Origin: AC2028 sp002373595
Lineage (GTDB): Bacteria; Bacillota; Clostridia; Lachnospirales; Lachnospiraceae
NCBI GenBank assembly: GCA_946616365.1
Contig: CAMOIX010000004.1
Span: 42,514-106,513, forward strand
Reading direction: 5' to 3'
Length of the DNA: 64,000 nucleotides
Made by a program: the position numbers and the translations under genes. This document shows positions 53,949 to 62,570 of this stretch, one piece after another. Under the pieces are notes generated by a model. It had not been told where the DNA came from. It did not search any database and saw nothing but the letters and a program-made list of their open reading frames with translations. How positions within the stretch are numbered: the first letter of the stretch is position 1; every line of letters begins with the position of its first letter.

Positions 53949-55358
53949 ATGGAATTTGGCAAAAGAATCACGGCTCTACTGATACTGACTATATTTCTCG
54001 CTTGCGTCGTATGCGGCGCATCGGGAGAGATCAGGAGGACACCGGGAAACGATCCCGCATCGTCATGGATAAACAGGGAAGATACCATCTACCTCTGGTA
54101 CACCGACGACAACCTCACCAATTATCTCAATCACGTAGCCGTTGATTTCGGAGATAAAGAAAATGTCCATGTCCTTCCCTATCTGATCGACAGGGACGGA
54201 TATATGAAAAAGATTGCGGAGAGCTCGGTCAAAGGATCCGAATATCCCGATGTTTTCATTGTCAGCCATGATAACCTTGAAAAGGCTTATCTTGCAGGTA
54301 TCGCCAGCGAGGTAAAAGATCCCGACGGAGTCATGAACGACAGCACCTTTTCCGGGGCTGCTTTGGAATCCGTCACATATCAGGGCAAATATATCGCATA
54401 TCCCATGTCATTTGAGACATGCGTACTTCTCTACAACCGCACGCTCCTTCGCGACTGGGCTTACCAGCAGGCGGTGCGTGAACTCACCACTTCCGAGGAA
54501 GTAGATGACGAGGGTGAGGTAAAGGAAGTAACGATACCCATCGATCAGGTGGATCAGTATGAGATCAACAGTCTCTCGGATGAGTATTTCCTCAAGTCGG
54601 TTCCAAACACTCTTGACAACCTCATGGAGATAGCGGACTCATTCGATGCGGTCGAGGGAGTCAGCTCCATCATGAACTGGGATGTATCGGACATCATGTA
54701 CAATTACTGGATCGTAGGAGATGCCTTAAAGATAGGCGGACCTGCGGGAGATGACAAGAATGAGCTCTCGATCAACAATCCCCGGGCGATAGACAACTTA
54801 AGGATCTACCAGAAGCTTCACGCCTTCTTCTCGATAGAGCCTAATGAAGTAAACTACGAATCAAGCGTTGATGATTTCATCCACGGAAGAACGCTCTTTA
54901 CAGTGGTCGGATACGATGCACTGGAGTCTATAGAAAGCTATGTGAACGATGAAGGAAACGGATTTGAGTACGAATACGGTGTGGCCAACATCCCGGATAT
55001 CAGCGAGACGAGCCCGAGCAGATCGCTCTCCGTCACGCAGTGCATAGCAGTCAACGGATATTCGGATCAGAAGGACTTGGCAAACCGATTCGCTTCATAC
55101 CTCATTACTGATGCGGCATCCAATTTAGAGCCCATGACCGGATACCTTTCATCCAACAGACTGACCGAGAAACTCGATGACAACTCCAGAGTCTTCGCGG
55201 CAGAGTACGCCAAGAGCGTTCCCATGCCCAAGATGATGACCGTCGAGAACTATTGGATGCAGGTCGAAGTGCTTTTCTCCAAAGTTTGGAACGGTGCGGA
55301 TCCCGAGAGCGAGCTCGCAGAGCTTGAAAAGACGGTCCGTCAGATGCTCGGATTATAA
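53949..55358 (+). CDS. extracellular solute-binding protein
   Basis: A 469-residue exported protein. Residues ~1-27 are a signal peptide (GKRITALLILTIFLACVVCG); two cysteines near its end may allow lipid attachment, but the lipobox is poor. The mature part has the type I solute-binding fold of sugar ABC systems: YPDVFIVSHDNLEKAY, SFETCVLLYNRTLL, an INNPRAIDNLR segment and the C-terminal EPMTGYLSSN. No ABC permease or ATPase gene is adjacent. It lies 16 bases after argD, so it may be read through from the arg operon. The ligand is unknown. Confidence 0.85.
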   Translation: MEFGKRITALLILTIFLACVVCGASGEIRRTPGNDPASSWINREDTIYLWYTDDNLTNYLNHVAVDFGDKENVHVLPYLIDRDGYMKKIAESSVKGSEYPDVFIVSHDNLEKAYLAGIASEVKDPDGVMNDSTFSGAALESVTYQGKYIAYPMSFETCVLLYNRTLLRDWAYQQAVRELTTSEEVDDEGEVKEVTIPIDQVDQYEINSLSDEYFLKSVPNTLDNLMEIADSFDAVEGVSSIMNWDVSDIMYNYWIVGDALKIGGPAGDDKNELSINNPRAIDNLRIYQKLHAFFSIEPNEVNYESSVDDFIHGRTLFTVVGYDALESIESYVNDEGNGFEYEYGVANIPDISETSPSRSLSVTQCIAVNGYSDQKDLANRFASYLITDAASNLEPMTGYLSSNRLTEKLDDNSRVFAAEYAKSVPMPKMMTVENYWMQVEVLFSKVWNGADPESELAELEKTVRQMLGL

Positions 55359-55417
55359 GATAAATATTTGCATCGGAGAGGCCTTCTCCTCTTTGCTCAT
55401 GTATGAGAGGAGAAACC

Positions 55418-56050
55418 ATGCAAAAGAAGATATCAAAGATAATATTTGCGGGAATGCTGATCATTCTTGCGGGATGCTCGACAGACAGAGCGTATTCGAT
55501 AGATGAATTGACCGGCAGTGAAACTGCGGCTGATCCATCATCGGATATCACTCAGGTGGCAGACGCGGATGACAGCGCTCAGACAGACAAAGCAGCCGGG
55601 AATGAAGAAGATGATCCCCGGACGCTTTGCGTTCATGTCTGCGGAGCTGTTGCAGTCGAAGGAGTCTATGAACTGCCTGATGGCAGCAGGGCTGAGGATG
55701 CTCTTAAGGCAGCAGGCGGATTTACGGAAGATGCTGACAAGAGTTATGTAAACCTGGCATCTTTTCTGACAGACGGACAGAAGCTCCGTTTTCCAACCAA
55801 AGAGGAGACGGACAGCGGAGAATTCCCGGAGGATACGGGAGGAACCGGCGCAGCAGGCCCTGTGAACATCAATACCGCATCGGCCGAAGAACTCATGACC
55901 CTTCCGGGCATAGGAAAGGCCAAGGCAGAAGCCATAATCGCCTTCAGATCGTCCGGAGGCAGATTTAACGATAAAGAGGACATCAAACTTATATCAGGCA
56001 TAGGAGAGGCCCTGTACGGCCGTATAGAGGACCTTATAAGCGTAAAATGA
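55418..56050 (+). CDS. comEA: ComEA-like DNA-binding lipoprotein (SLBB + helix-hairpin-helix)
   Basis: A 210-residue lipoprotein: signal peptide with lipobox LAGC (Cys20), an acidic Ser/Asp/Ala-rich linker, and an SLBB-like domain (~60-125, CVHVCGAVAVEGVYEL). Residues ~145-210 are a paired helix-hairpin-helix domain (NINTASAEELMTLPGIGKAK). ComEA binds DNA outside the membrane during competence. The more usual ComEA is a single-pass membrane protein; this one is lipid-anchored. I start it at 55418 after GAGAGGAG. It overlaps the response regulator by 4 bases. Confidence 0.9.
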   Translation: MQKKISKIIFAGMLIILAGCSTDRAYSIDELTGSETAADPSSDITQVADADDSAQTDKAAGNEEDDPRTLCVHVCGAVAVEGVYELPDGSRAEDALKAAGGFTEDADKSYVNLASFLTDGQKLRFPTKEETDSGEFPEDTGGTGAAGPVNINTASAEELMTLPGIGKAKAEAIIAFRSSGGRFNDKEDIKLISGIGEALYGRIEDLISVK

Positions 56051-56790
56051 GCAGAGTACTGATCGTTGACGATGAAAAGAATATAGTAAAAGGGATCAGG
56101 TTCAGCCTCGAGCAGGACGGAATGGAGACTGACCATGCCTATGACGGCGACGAAGCGGTCAGGATGGTCAGGGAGAATGATTATGACATCGTGCTCCTGG
56201 ATGTGATGCTCCCCGGCAAGACCGGATTTGAGGTCTGCCGCGAGATAAGGGAATTCTCATCCGTCCCTGTGATAATGCTGACGGCGAGGACCGAGGATAT
56301 GGATAAGATCCTGGGTCTTGAGTACGGCGCTGACGATTATGTGACCAAGCCCTTCAATATCCTCGAGGTAAAGGCCCGTATAAAGGCTATACTCAGGCGT
56401 ACGGAGAGGCAGGATGGAAAGCACAGTGATGGCTCCGGCGCTGCACCGACCGGGCAGAGCAGCAGAGAAGGCGGCATAAAGGAGCTTGCGAGCGGCAGGA
56501 TCAGACTTATCATAAACGAGAGACGCATGTTCAAGGGAGAGCGTGAGATAGCTCTTACGACCAAGGAATTCGACGTGCTCCGCATGCTGATGGAGACGCC
56601 CGACAGGGTATACAGCAGGGAGAGACTCCTCGACATGATATGGGGAGAGGGACATTCCGGCGATGTGAGGACTGTGGATGTTCACATCAGGAGACTTCGC
56701 GAGAAGATCGAGGAGGATTCCGGCAATCCCGTATATATCCATACCAAGTGGGGCATAGGATACTTTTTCCGTAACAGGGAAGACTCATGA
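56047..56790 (+). CDS. OmpR/PhoB-family response regulator
   Basis: A 247-residue protein. The receiver has Asp8/Asp9 and phospho-acceptor Asp52 (LLDVMLPGKTGFE) with Lys in YVTKPFN. The C-terminal winged helix (EIALTTKEFDVLRMLMETPD, VDVHIRRLREKIE) binds DNA. A Ser/Gly-rich linker of ~25 residues joins the two. It overlaps comEA and the following kinase by 4 bases each. The signal and targets are unknown; linkage with ComEA and holA suggests envelope or DNA-uptake control. Confidence 0.95.
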   Translation: MSRVLIVDDEKNIVKGIRFSLEQDGMETDHAYDGDEAVRMVRENDYDIVLLDVMLPGKTGFEVCREIREFSSVPVIMLTARTEDMDKILGLEYGADDYVTKPFNILEVKARIKAILRRTERQDGKHSDGSGAAPTGQSSREGGIKELASGRIRLIINERRMFKGEREIALTTKEFDVLRMLMETPDRVYSRERLLDMIWGEGHSGDVRTVDVHIRRLREKIEEDSGNPVYIHTKWGIGYFFRNREDS

Positions 56791-57722
56791 AGAACAGGAT
56801 CGTATTATTCTCGATCATAGCGGTGGCCGCACTCACCGGTTCCGTGGCAGGATTACTTATAGGAACGGGTGTTATATCTAATGCCGCAATAGGCATTACG
56901 GTTGTTATATTTTCAATAGCGGTCGTTATCATGTTAGCTTTTTATCAGCGATATATCATAGATAGAGACAAAGAACAGCTGTTATCTGACTATGAGGAGA
57001 CCCGTACCCGCATGGAAGCTCTCGACAGGACGAGGGACGAATTTGCTGCCAACGTTTCCCACGAGCTGAGGACCCCCATGACCTCCATGAAGGTGCTCGC
57101 CGATTCGATACTGGCGGAGGATGAGGTATCCCCTTCCATATACCGGGAGTTCATGCAGGACATAGCGGACGAGATCGACAGGGAGAACAGGATCATCACG
57201 GACCTCCTTGCACTCGTCAGGATGGACAATTCAGACAGCTCCATGAACATCTCCGAAGTTAATATCGGGGAGATAACTGAGACCATAGTAAAGAGACTCC
57301 GACCTCTGGCCCGCAAGTACGAGGTGGACCTGATCTACGAGCCGGTCGATGTAAAGGCCGAAGCCGATGAGATCAAGATAGCCCTGCTCATCACCAACCT
57401 TCTCGAGAATGCGATCAAATACAATCATCCCGGAGGATATGCCAAAGTAATTATCTCCGAGGATGGGATGAATTTCCTGATAAATGTGGAGGACAACGGA
57501 ATGGGCATCCCCGAGGATCAGAAGACTCTCATATGGGAGAGATTCTACCGTGTGGACAAATCCCACTCAAGGAGCATAGGAGGCACGGGACTCGGCCTGT
57601 CCATCGCGAAGAGTGTCATCACGCGCCATAACGGCAGGATGGAAGTAAAGAGCGAAGAGGGGAAGGGCAGCACATTTACCGTCAGGATCCCCCTTAAATA
57701 CAGAGAACCGGTTAAAGAATGA
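56787..57722 (+). CDS. membrane histidine kinase, PhoR-like, partner of the regulator at 56047
   Basis: A 311-residue sensor kinase with two membrane segments in the first ~55 residues and no room for an external sensor domain or HAMP. HisKA has His92 (ANVSHELRTPMTSM), and the HATPase domain has NLLENAIKYN, VEDNGMGIPEDQ and GGTGLGLSIAK. It overlaps the regulator and holA by 4 bases each. The lack of an extracellular domain suggests it senses through the membrane or a partner, as in intramembrane-sensing kinases. Confidence 0.95.
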   Translation: MKNRIVLFSIIAVAALTGSVAGLLIGTGVISNAAIGITVVIFSIAVVIMLAFYQRYIIDRDKEQLLSDYEETRTRMEALDRTRDEFAANVSHELRTPMTSMKVLADSILAEDEVSPSIYREFMQDIADEIDRENRIITDLLALVRMDNSDSSMNISEVNIGEITETIVKRLRPLARKYEVDLIYEPVDVKAEADEIKIALLITNLLENAIKYNHPGGYAKVIISEDGMNFLINVEDNGMGIPEDQKTLIWERFYRVDKSHSRSIGGTGLGLSIAKSVITRHNGRMEVKSEEGKGSTFTVRIPLKYREPVKE

Positions 57723-58813
57723 AAGTCTGGGAAGCAGCGGATTCGCTGGAAAAACTGAAAAAAGAGATAGCATCCAAGGATCTTAAGCGCTTTTACCTGA
57801 TATACGGCGAGGAGCGCTTCCTTTGCCAATTCTACTTTAAGAAGCTGATGTCTATGATGGGTGCCGATCCGGATGATATGAATACGACCATATTCGATTC
57901 GGACAAGGTCTCCGTCGACAAAGTGATAGAGCAGGCCGAAGTCTTGCCTTTCTTTGCGGACAGGAGGATCATCGTCGTAAAGAACAGCGGCCTGGTCAAT
58001 ACAGGTGACGGTCCCAATAAGCTCGCAGCATACATCGAGGAGCCGGCAGAGACCGTCAGCATCATCTTTTACGAGGATGATGTCAATGAGACTTCCAAGC
58101 TTTACAAGGCGATCCGTGAGAAGGGAACCGTCTGTGAGATAGTCAGACAGGACAGAAACTACCTCAAAAAGAACTTCGCCAATAAGCTTAAGCACGTCGG
58201 CAAAGGAATGACGGGTGATGACGCGGACTATCTGATAAGCATGGTCGGAAGTGATATGTCACTTCTCGATAATGAGATGGAGAAGCTGATAAGCTACACC
58301 GGTGATGCACCCGAGATAACCCGCGCGGACATAGATGCGATATGCTCGAGGACCGTCGAGGACAAGATCAATATCATTCTCTCACTCATAGTAAAGGGTG
58401 ATACGCAGGAAGTGCTCACGGCGGCTGAGGACCTGCTCGAGATACAGAACAGGCAGAAGAAGAGATCAAAGCAGAAAAAGGGCAGCAACAAGGGCATGGA
58501 CGCCGCAGCTATCATCAGCATGCTCAGCGGACAGATCCTGTATCTGCTTGAGATAAGAGACCTTCGAGAGAACGGATTCAGTGCGGACGGAGTTTCCAAG
58601 CTCCTGACCAAGACTCCCGATACCGGAGCACCGGCCAGGATCCAGGACTGGAAGCTTAAGAAGATGTTCGATCCCGCATCCAAAGTCGAGAAGAGGCAGC
58701 TCCAGAGATGGCTCGCCCTCTGCGCCGATGCAACCGAGAGGATCAGGACGGGCAGGATAGATGAGGATGTCGCACTGGAGACGCTGCTTATCGAGATGAC
58801 CAAGAAAGGATAA
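57719..58813 (+). CDS. holA: DNA polymerase III delta subunit
   Basis: At 364 residues it fits HolA, the clamp-loader subunit that opens the sliding clamp. Landmarks are FYLIYGEERFLCQFYFKKL near the start, a SLLDNEMEKLISYTG segment, and DKINIILSLIVKGDTQEVL. A lysine-rich insertion (QKKRSKQKKGSNKG) at ~240-260 is longer than usual. It overlaps the kinase by 4 bases. The association of holA with comEA is common in Firmicutes. Confidence 0.93.
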   Translation: MKVWEAADSLEKLKKEIASKDLKRFYLIYGEERFLCQFYFKKLMSMMGADPDDMNTTIFDSDKVSVDKVIEQAEVLPFFADRRIIVVKNSGLVNTGDGPNKLAAYIEEPAETVSIIFYEDDVNETSKLYKAIREKGTVCEIVRQDRNYLKKNFANKLKHVGKGMTGDDADYLISMVGSDMSLLDNEMEKLISYTGDAPEITRADIDAICSRTVEDKINIILSLIVKGDTQEVLTAAEDLLEIQNRQKKRSKQKKGSNKGMDAAAIISMLSGQILYLLEIRDLRENGFSADGVSKLLTKTPDTGAPARIQDWKLKKMFDPASKVEKRQLQRWLALCADATERIRTGRIDEDVALETLLIEMTKKG

Positions 58814-58818
58814 GCAAT

Positions 58819-59457
58819 ATGAGTGAGAAAAAATACATATCGCTCACATTTGATGATGGCCCCGTGATAGGGATCACCGACGAGATACTGGATATCCTTG
58901 AGAAGGAAGGCATAAAGGCGAGTTTTTTCATCGTTTCCGACTGGATCAAGCCCGAAGCGGAATATCTCATTAAGAAAGCGTACGATATGGGCTGCTCCAT
59001 AGAGAATCATTCCCGCACTCACAGCGATATGACAAAGCTGTCAGAAAATGATATCCGTGAAGAGATAGAGCATACGGACAGGGAGATCATCAGGATAGTG
59101 GGCGAGAAACCGCAGTTTTTCAGACCTCCCTTTATAGCGATAGATAAGAAGATGTATGATGCGATAGAGTACCCCTTTATTTGCGGATGCGGATGCGAGG
59201 ACTGGGTGCCGACCGTGCCTGCAGAGGATAGGATACAGAGGATCCTGGCAGATGCTCACGACGGGGAGATAGTGCTTCTGCACGATATGCATCACAATGA
59301 GAATACTGTCGAAGCGGTACGCGCCATAGTTCCCGTCCTTAAGGAGCAGGGATATGAATTCGTAAATATCAGAGATCTGTTTAAGCATTTCGGAGTTACA
59401 CCCGAGAGAGGCAGGACATATTCCGGAGTGTATGACGTTAGACCCGATGATTTCTAG
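58819..59457 (+). CDS. polysaccharide deacetylase (NodB family)
   Basis: A 212-residue CE4-type protein with the NodB motifs: TFDDGP (Asp12/Asp13), HSRTH for metal binding, RPPF, and LLHDMHH near the end. There is no signal peptide or membrane segment, so it may be cytoplasmic, unlike most peptidoglycan deacetylases. A Cys-rich CGCGCEDW segment near residue 118 is unusual. It lies 5 bases after holA and 45 bases before the third hybrid kinase. The substrate is unknown. Confidence 0.9.
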   Translation: MSEKKYISLTFDDGPVIGITDEILDILEKEGIKASFFIVSDWIKPEAEYLIKKAYDMGCSIENHSRTHSDMTKLSENDIREEIEHTDREIIRIVGEKPQFFRPPFIAIDKKMYDAIEYPFICGCGCEDWVPTVPAEDRIQRILADAHDGEIVLLHDMHHNENTVEAVRAIVPVLKEQGYEFVNIRDLFKHFGVTPERGRTYSGVYDVRPDDF

Positions 59458-59502
59458 CTTTTGGCATATGATCCCGCACCATTCCATTCGAGAGGGAAAA
59501 GG

Positions 59503-62034
59503 ATGAAGAGATTCCATATCAACGAAAAGTATGTAACGGTCAACCTGACCAGATCGATCACGATGTATTCGCTCCTGCCGTTCTACTGCGCATACCTCTG
59601 CTATGACAATATGAGGCGCGGCGTGATATCTATCGGTCTTCTCGCACTCATGTGTACTATCACGACTGCGATCGCGCTTTGTATTCTGATCCATTGCAAA
59701 CTCACCAATAAGCCTCATAAGCTGCTGCAGAACATCACGATCATTGTTATGTGCTTTGTCTACTGGATCACTTTCGGCATATTCCTATATACCGGAGGTA
59801 CGGGCGGAACGAGTATATTCCTATTCTTCGCGGCAGCGCCCGTGTGCTTCTATTTCTTTAATCTATTCTACGGATCGTTCTTCTGCTTCGTATGGTTTAT
59901 CGTAATGGTGATCTATTTTAATTCACCGCTCAAGGATACAGGATATCAGTTCCCTGAGATGTACTATTCGAGACTTCCTATGATGTATCTCATAGAGATA
60001 ATAATGGCTGCACTCGCACAGTATCAGGCTGTCCACGCAGAGATCAAGCAGGAGCAGGCAGCCGAGGAAGCAAGATTTGCCAATGAGGCCAAGACTGACT
60101 TCCTTGCCAATATGAGCCATGAGATCAGGACTCCCATGAATTCCATCCTCGGATTCTGCGATCTCATACTCCGTGAGGACGGACTTACCAAGAAGGTCAG
60201 GGACTATAGCCTCGACATTCAGAGCTCCGGACGAAATCTGCTCTATATCATCAACGACATCCTCGATATCTCCAAGATCGAGGCAGGTAAGCTTGAGATC
60301 ATAAAGGATGACTTCGAGCCCGCATCTCTCATCAGGGATGTCATCAATGCCGCTATGGCGAGAAGAGGTGCGAAGAAGCTGGAGATAGTAGTTGATGTCG
60401 ATAATGACCTGCCCAGCAGGATGCACGGCGATATGGGCCGTATCCGCCAGATCATGATCAACCTCGTCACCAATGCGATCAAGTATACCCAGACCGGCGG
60501 AGTATATATCCACATCTATGTTGAGAAAAGCGAGGAGACGACATTCAATGTGCGCGTCGAGGATACCGGTATCGGTATCGAGCAGAAGAACCTCGAGAAG
60601 ATATTCCAGAGCTTCGAACAGGTAGATACCAAGCGCAATCGTTCGATCGAAGGCACAGGACTCGGACTTGCGATATCCAGACGCCTGGCCGATCTCATGG
60701 GCGGCAGCATCAGAGCGGACAGTGAGTACGGCAAAGGATCCGTATTTACGCTGCAGGTACCCGTGATGATCATAGATGAAAATCCTCTCGTCACCAAGGA
60801 TGAATTCAAAGAAGTCAAAGCGGGCATCTGCACCGATATAGCTGCGATAGATCCCAAAATGAGCGTGATCTATGATATGAGCCTTGATTCGATCTGCGAT
60901 CTCTTTGATATGAAGCGTCTTGATCTGCCTAATTCCAAGGACGATCACGACAGCGTATACGGAGAACTCACACATCTCTTTGTCGATGCTGCTCTGTATG
61001 AGAAGAACAGGATGGCATTTGACGGTATAGCCGGAAATGCAGAGATCATCATTATCAGCGACAGTTTCGCGCGAGATGAACTGCCCAAGAATAAGAAGGC
61101 GATCTACAAGCCTCTCTATTCACTCTCTGTCGCATCTTTCTTCGGAAGCGATACTTCGAGGATCGAGAAGGAGAATGATGCCAAGCCCAAGAAGAGATTT
61201 ACTGCTCCTTCGGCACGCATACTCATCGTTGATGATAACCCTGTCAACCTGCGCGTTGAATCGGGACTCCTTGATATATACGGTATGACCATACGCACCG
61301 CTTCGAGCGGATATGAGGCACTTGATATCGTTGCCAAGGAGAGATTTGATATCATCTTTATGGACCATATGATGCCTGAGATGGATGGCGTAGAGACTGT
61401 ACAGAAGATGAAGGAGAGAGACCTTCCTTTCAATAACGACACGCCTATCATAGCGCTTACCGCCAATGCGATAGGCGGTGTAAAGGATATGTTCCTTTCA
61501 CACGGCTTTGCGGATTTCCTCTCCAAGCCTGTCGATATAGAGGAGATGGACAAGATACTTCGCCAGTATCTGCCTGAGAGCAGAGTGATAGAGAGCGAGG
61601 GTATTGAGTTTGCTCCTTCGTCATCGGATGATGATTCCGATGTGCTGGAGTTTGCACCCGATGAGCAGGACGAGGAACTCTCGCAGACAGCGATAAAGAT
61701 GCTTGAGGATTCCGACCTGATCGATTATGAAGTGGCTAAGAGATATAAGCTTGACCGCATCAACCTCTCGATCTATTCCGAGCAGTATGACAAGACTAAA
61801 GATGAACTTGAGAGATTCTACAATGCAAAGGACTGGAAGAATTACAACATCCGCGTACACGCGCTCAAGAGCTCGTCGAGGATGATAGGTGCAATAGCAC
61901 TCAGCGACCTCGCTAAGAGCGCAGAGGATGCCTCGGGCAAGGCAGATGAGTCCGCGCTTGAGATACTTCATCCCGATGTGCTTGCGAAGTATACCGAGGT
62001 TTATGAGTTTATCGCTAAGGTGATGGAGGTGTAA
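59503..62034 (+). CDS. membrane-bound hybrid histidine kinase with pseudo-receiver, receiver and Hpt
   Basis: An 843-residue kinase. About six hydrophobic segments lie in the first ~170 residues. Then HisKA (His206, NMSHEIRTPMNSILGF), HATPase (NLVTNAIKY, VEDTGIGIE, GTGLGLAIS), and at ~430-550 a receiver-like fold that lacks an Asp pocket but keeps an AIYKPLY lysine strand. A true receiver follows (Asp621, FMDHMMPEMDG) and an Hpt domain (His786). It resembles the kinases at 10581 and 23156. I start it at 59503 after GAGAGGG; the longer frame begins with TTG and no site. No output regulator is adjacent. Confidence 0.92.
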   Translation: MKRFHINEKYVTVNLTRSITMYSLLPFYCAYLCYDNMRRGVISIGLLALMCTITTAIALCILIHCKLTNKPHKLLQNITIIVMCFVYWITFGIFLYTGGTGGTSIFLFFAAAPVCFYFFNLFYGSFFCFVWFIVMVIYFNSPLKDTGYQFPEMYYSRLPMMYLIEIIMAALAQYQAVHAEIKQEQAAEEARFANEAKTDFLANMSHEIRTPMNSILGFCDLILREDGLTKKVRDYSLDIQSSGRNLLYIINDILDISKIEAGKLEIIKDDFEPASLIRDVINAAMARRGAKKLEIVVDVDNDLPSRMHGDMGRIRQIMINLVTNAIKYTQTGGVYIHIYVEKSEETTFNVRVEDTGIGIEQKNLEKIFQSFEQVDTKRNRSIEGTGLGLAISRRLADLMGGSIRADSEYGKGSVFTLQVPVMIIDENPLVTKDEFKEVKAGICTDIAAIDPKMSVIYDMSLDSICDLFDMKRLDLPNSKDDHDSVYGELTHLFVDAALYEKNRMAFDGIAGNAEIIIISDSFARDELPKNKKAIYKPLYSLSVASFFGSDTSRIEKENDAKPKKRFTAPSARILIVDDNPVNLRVESGLLDIYGMTIRTASSGYEALDIVAKERFDIIFMDHMMPEMDGVETVQKMKERDLPFNNDTPIIALTANAIGGVKDMFLSHGFADFLSKPVDIEEMDKILRQYLPESRVIESEGIEFAPSSSDDDSDVLEFAPDEQDEELSQTAIKMLEDSDLIDYEVAKRYKLDRINLSIYSEQYDKTKDELERFYNAKDWKNYNIRVHALKSSSRMIGAIALSDLAKSAEDASGKADESALEILHPDVLAKYTEVYEFIAKVMEV

Positions 62035-62035
62035 T

Positions 62036-62212
62036 ATGGACGATATCGATAATGTAGTTGAACTCATAGAGAAGCAGATGAACAGCGGAGTCTCTCGTCT
62101 GAAAGTCCAGGTCACCGATGCTGTGAAAGAGGGCGAAACTAAGAAGGAGTATCACCACGGCAGATGTGATGTCGGCAGCCCTTGGGCTAAGGGTACGGCA
62201 CCAAATTTATGA
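62036..62212 (+). CDS. small hypothetical protein (58 residues) after the hybrid kinase
   Basis: The ATG at 62036 follows the kinase stop by one base, with GGAGG-like bases just before. It encodes MDDIDNVVELIEKQM, then a charged middle, and a distinctive tail with YHHGRCDVGSPWAKG. The tail is not random-looking and gives me a weak recollection of short Lachnospiraceae proteins. It could be a peptide partner of the kinase or a modified-peptide precursor; both are guesses. Confidence 0.5.
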   Translation: MDDIDNVVELIEKQMNSGVSRLKVQVTDAVKEGETKKEYHHGRCDVGSPWAKGTAPNL

Positions 62213-62262
62213 TAATTCTTTAAATGGCTTTAAAATGAAATGATATTTGATTAATATACTTT

Positions 62263-62271
62263 TGCTATAAT
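62263..62271 (+). promoter_or_regulatory. extended -10 promoter of the toxin mRNA
   Basis: TGCTATAAT (TG-n-TATAAT, hexamer 62266-62271) has no clear -35. It predicts a start near 62278 and a ~105-base leader. Confidence 0.6.
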
Positions 62272-62277
62272 AATCTT

Positions 62278-62382
62278 GGGTGCTACCATATACGGTAGGC
62301 GGTTAACCCTCTGCGGAGGGACTGAGACCCTCCGATTACATAGAAACCCTAATGGGAATCCGAGAAAAGGAGGGCGTTGCGA
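62278..62382 (+). promoter_or_regulatory. structured 5' leader of the candidate toxin mRNA
   Basis: Several stems are possible: CTACC/GGTAG at 62283-62298 and CGGAGGG/CCCTCCG at 62314-62334. CCCTCC (62328-62333) can instead pair with the GGAGGG of the ribosome binding site (62369-62374). GGCGGTTA (62298-62305) pairs with TAACCGCC (62479-62486) after the ORF, which would fold 5' to 3' as in known type I toxin mRNAs. Confidence 0.55.
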
Positions 62383-62481
62383 ATGGTAACTGTTGATAGT
62401 CGCATAGCGGTGATTGGTTTAGTGCTGACGTCGCTTGGACTTGGATACACGCTCGGACGCAATAGTAAGACACAAAAATAA
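62383..62481 (+). CDS. candidate type I toxin peptide (32 residues, membrane)
   Basis: The ATG at 62383 follows a perfect AAGGAGGG site (62367-62374). The peptide starts MVTVDSR, has one hydrophobic helix (IAVIGLVLTSLGLGYTLG) and ends in a polar, basic RNSKTQK tail. This is the size and shape of type I toxins such as TxpA, BsrG or Fst, but I recognise no specific family. A convergent promoter and terminator on the other strand predict an antisense RNA over its 3' end. The signature is structural, not homology. Confidence 0.65.
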   Translation: MVTVDSRIAVIGLVLTSLGLGYTLGRNSKTQK

Positions 62482-62564
62482 CCGCCACCTGGCAAGGAAT
62501 GCGGTTATTCTTGTAATATCCAAATTTCAAACGGGTTGACCGTCTATCGGTAGCGTCTTATCTG
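62472..62564 (-). ncRNA. predicted antisense RNA antitoxin, ~93 bases
   Basis: The minus-strand promoter at 62571-62599 predicts a start near 62564, and the hairpin at 62477-62509 with a TTATTTTTGTG tail ends it near 62472. The RNA would be complementary to the end of the toxin ORF and its 3' untranslated region, as RatA is to TxpA. Confidence 0.6.
62477..62509 (-). terminator. terminator of the antisense RNA
   Basis: A 9-base-pair stem (AATAACCGC at 62477-62485 with GCGGTTATT at 62501-62509). On the minus strand it is followed by TTTGTG, on the plus strand only by CTTGTAA, so it ends minus-strand transcription better. Confidence 0.65.
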
Positions 62565-62570
62565 TGAATA

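Noticed and set aside
62336..62530. A 64-codon minus-strand frame over the toxin region.
   Set aside because: It has no ribosome binding site and runs through the structured leader. The minus-strand signal is better explained as a short antisense RNA.
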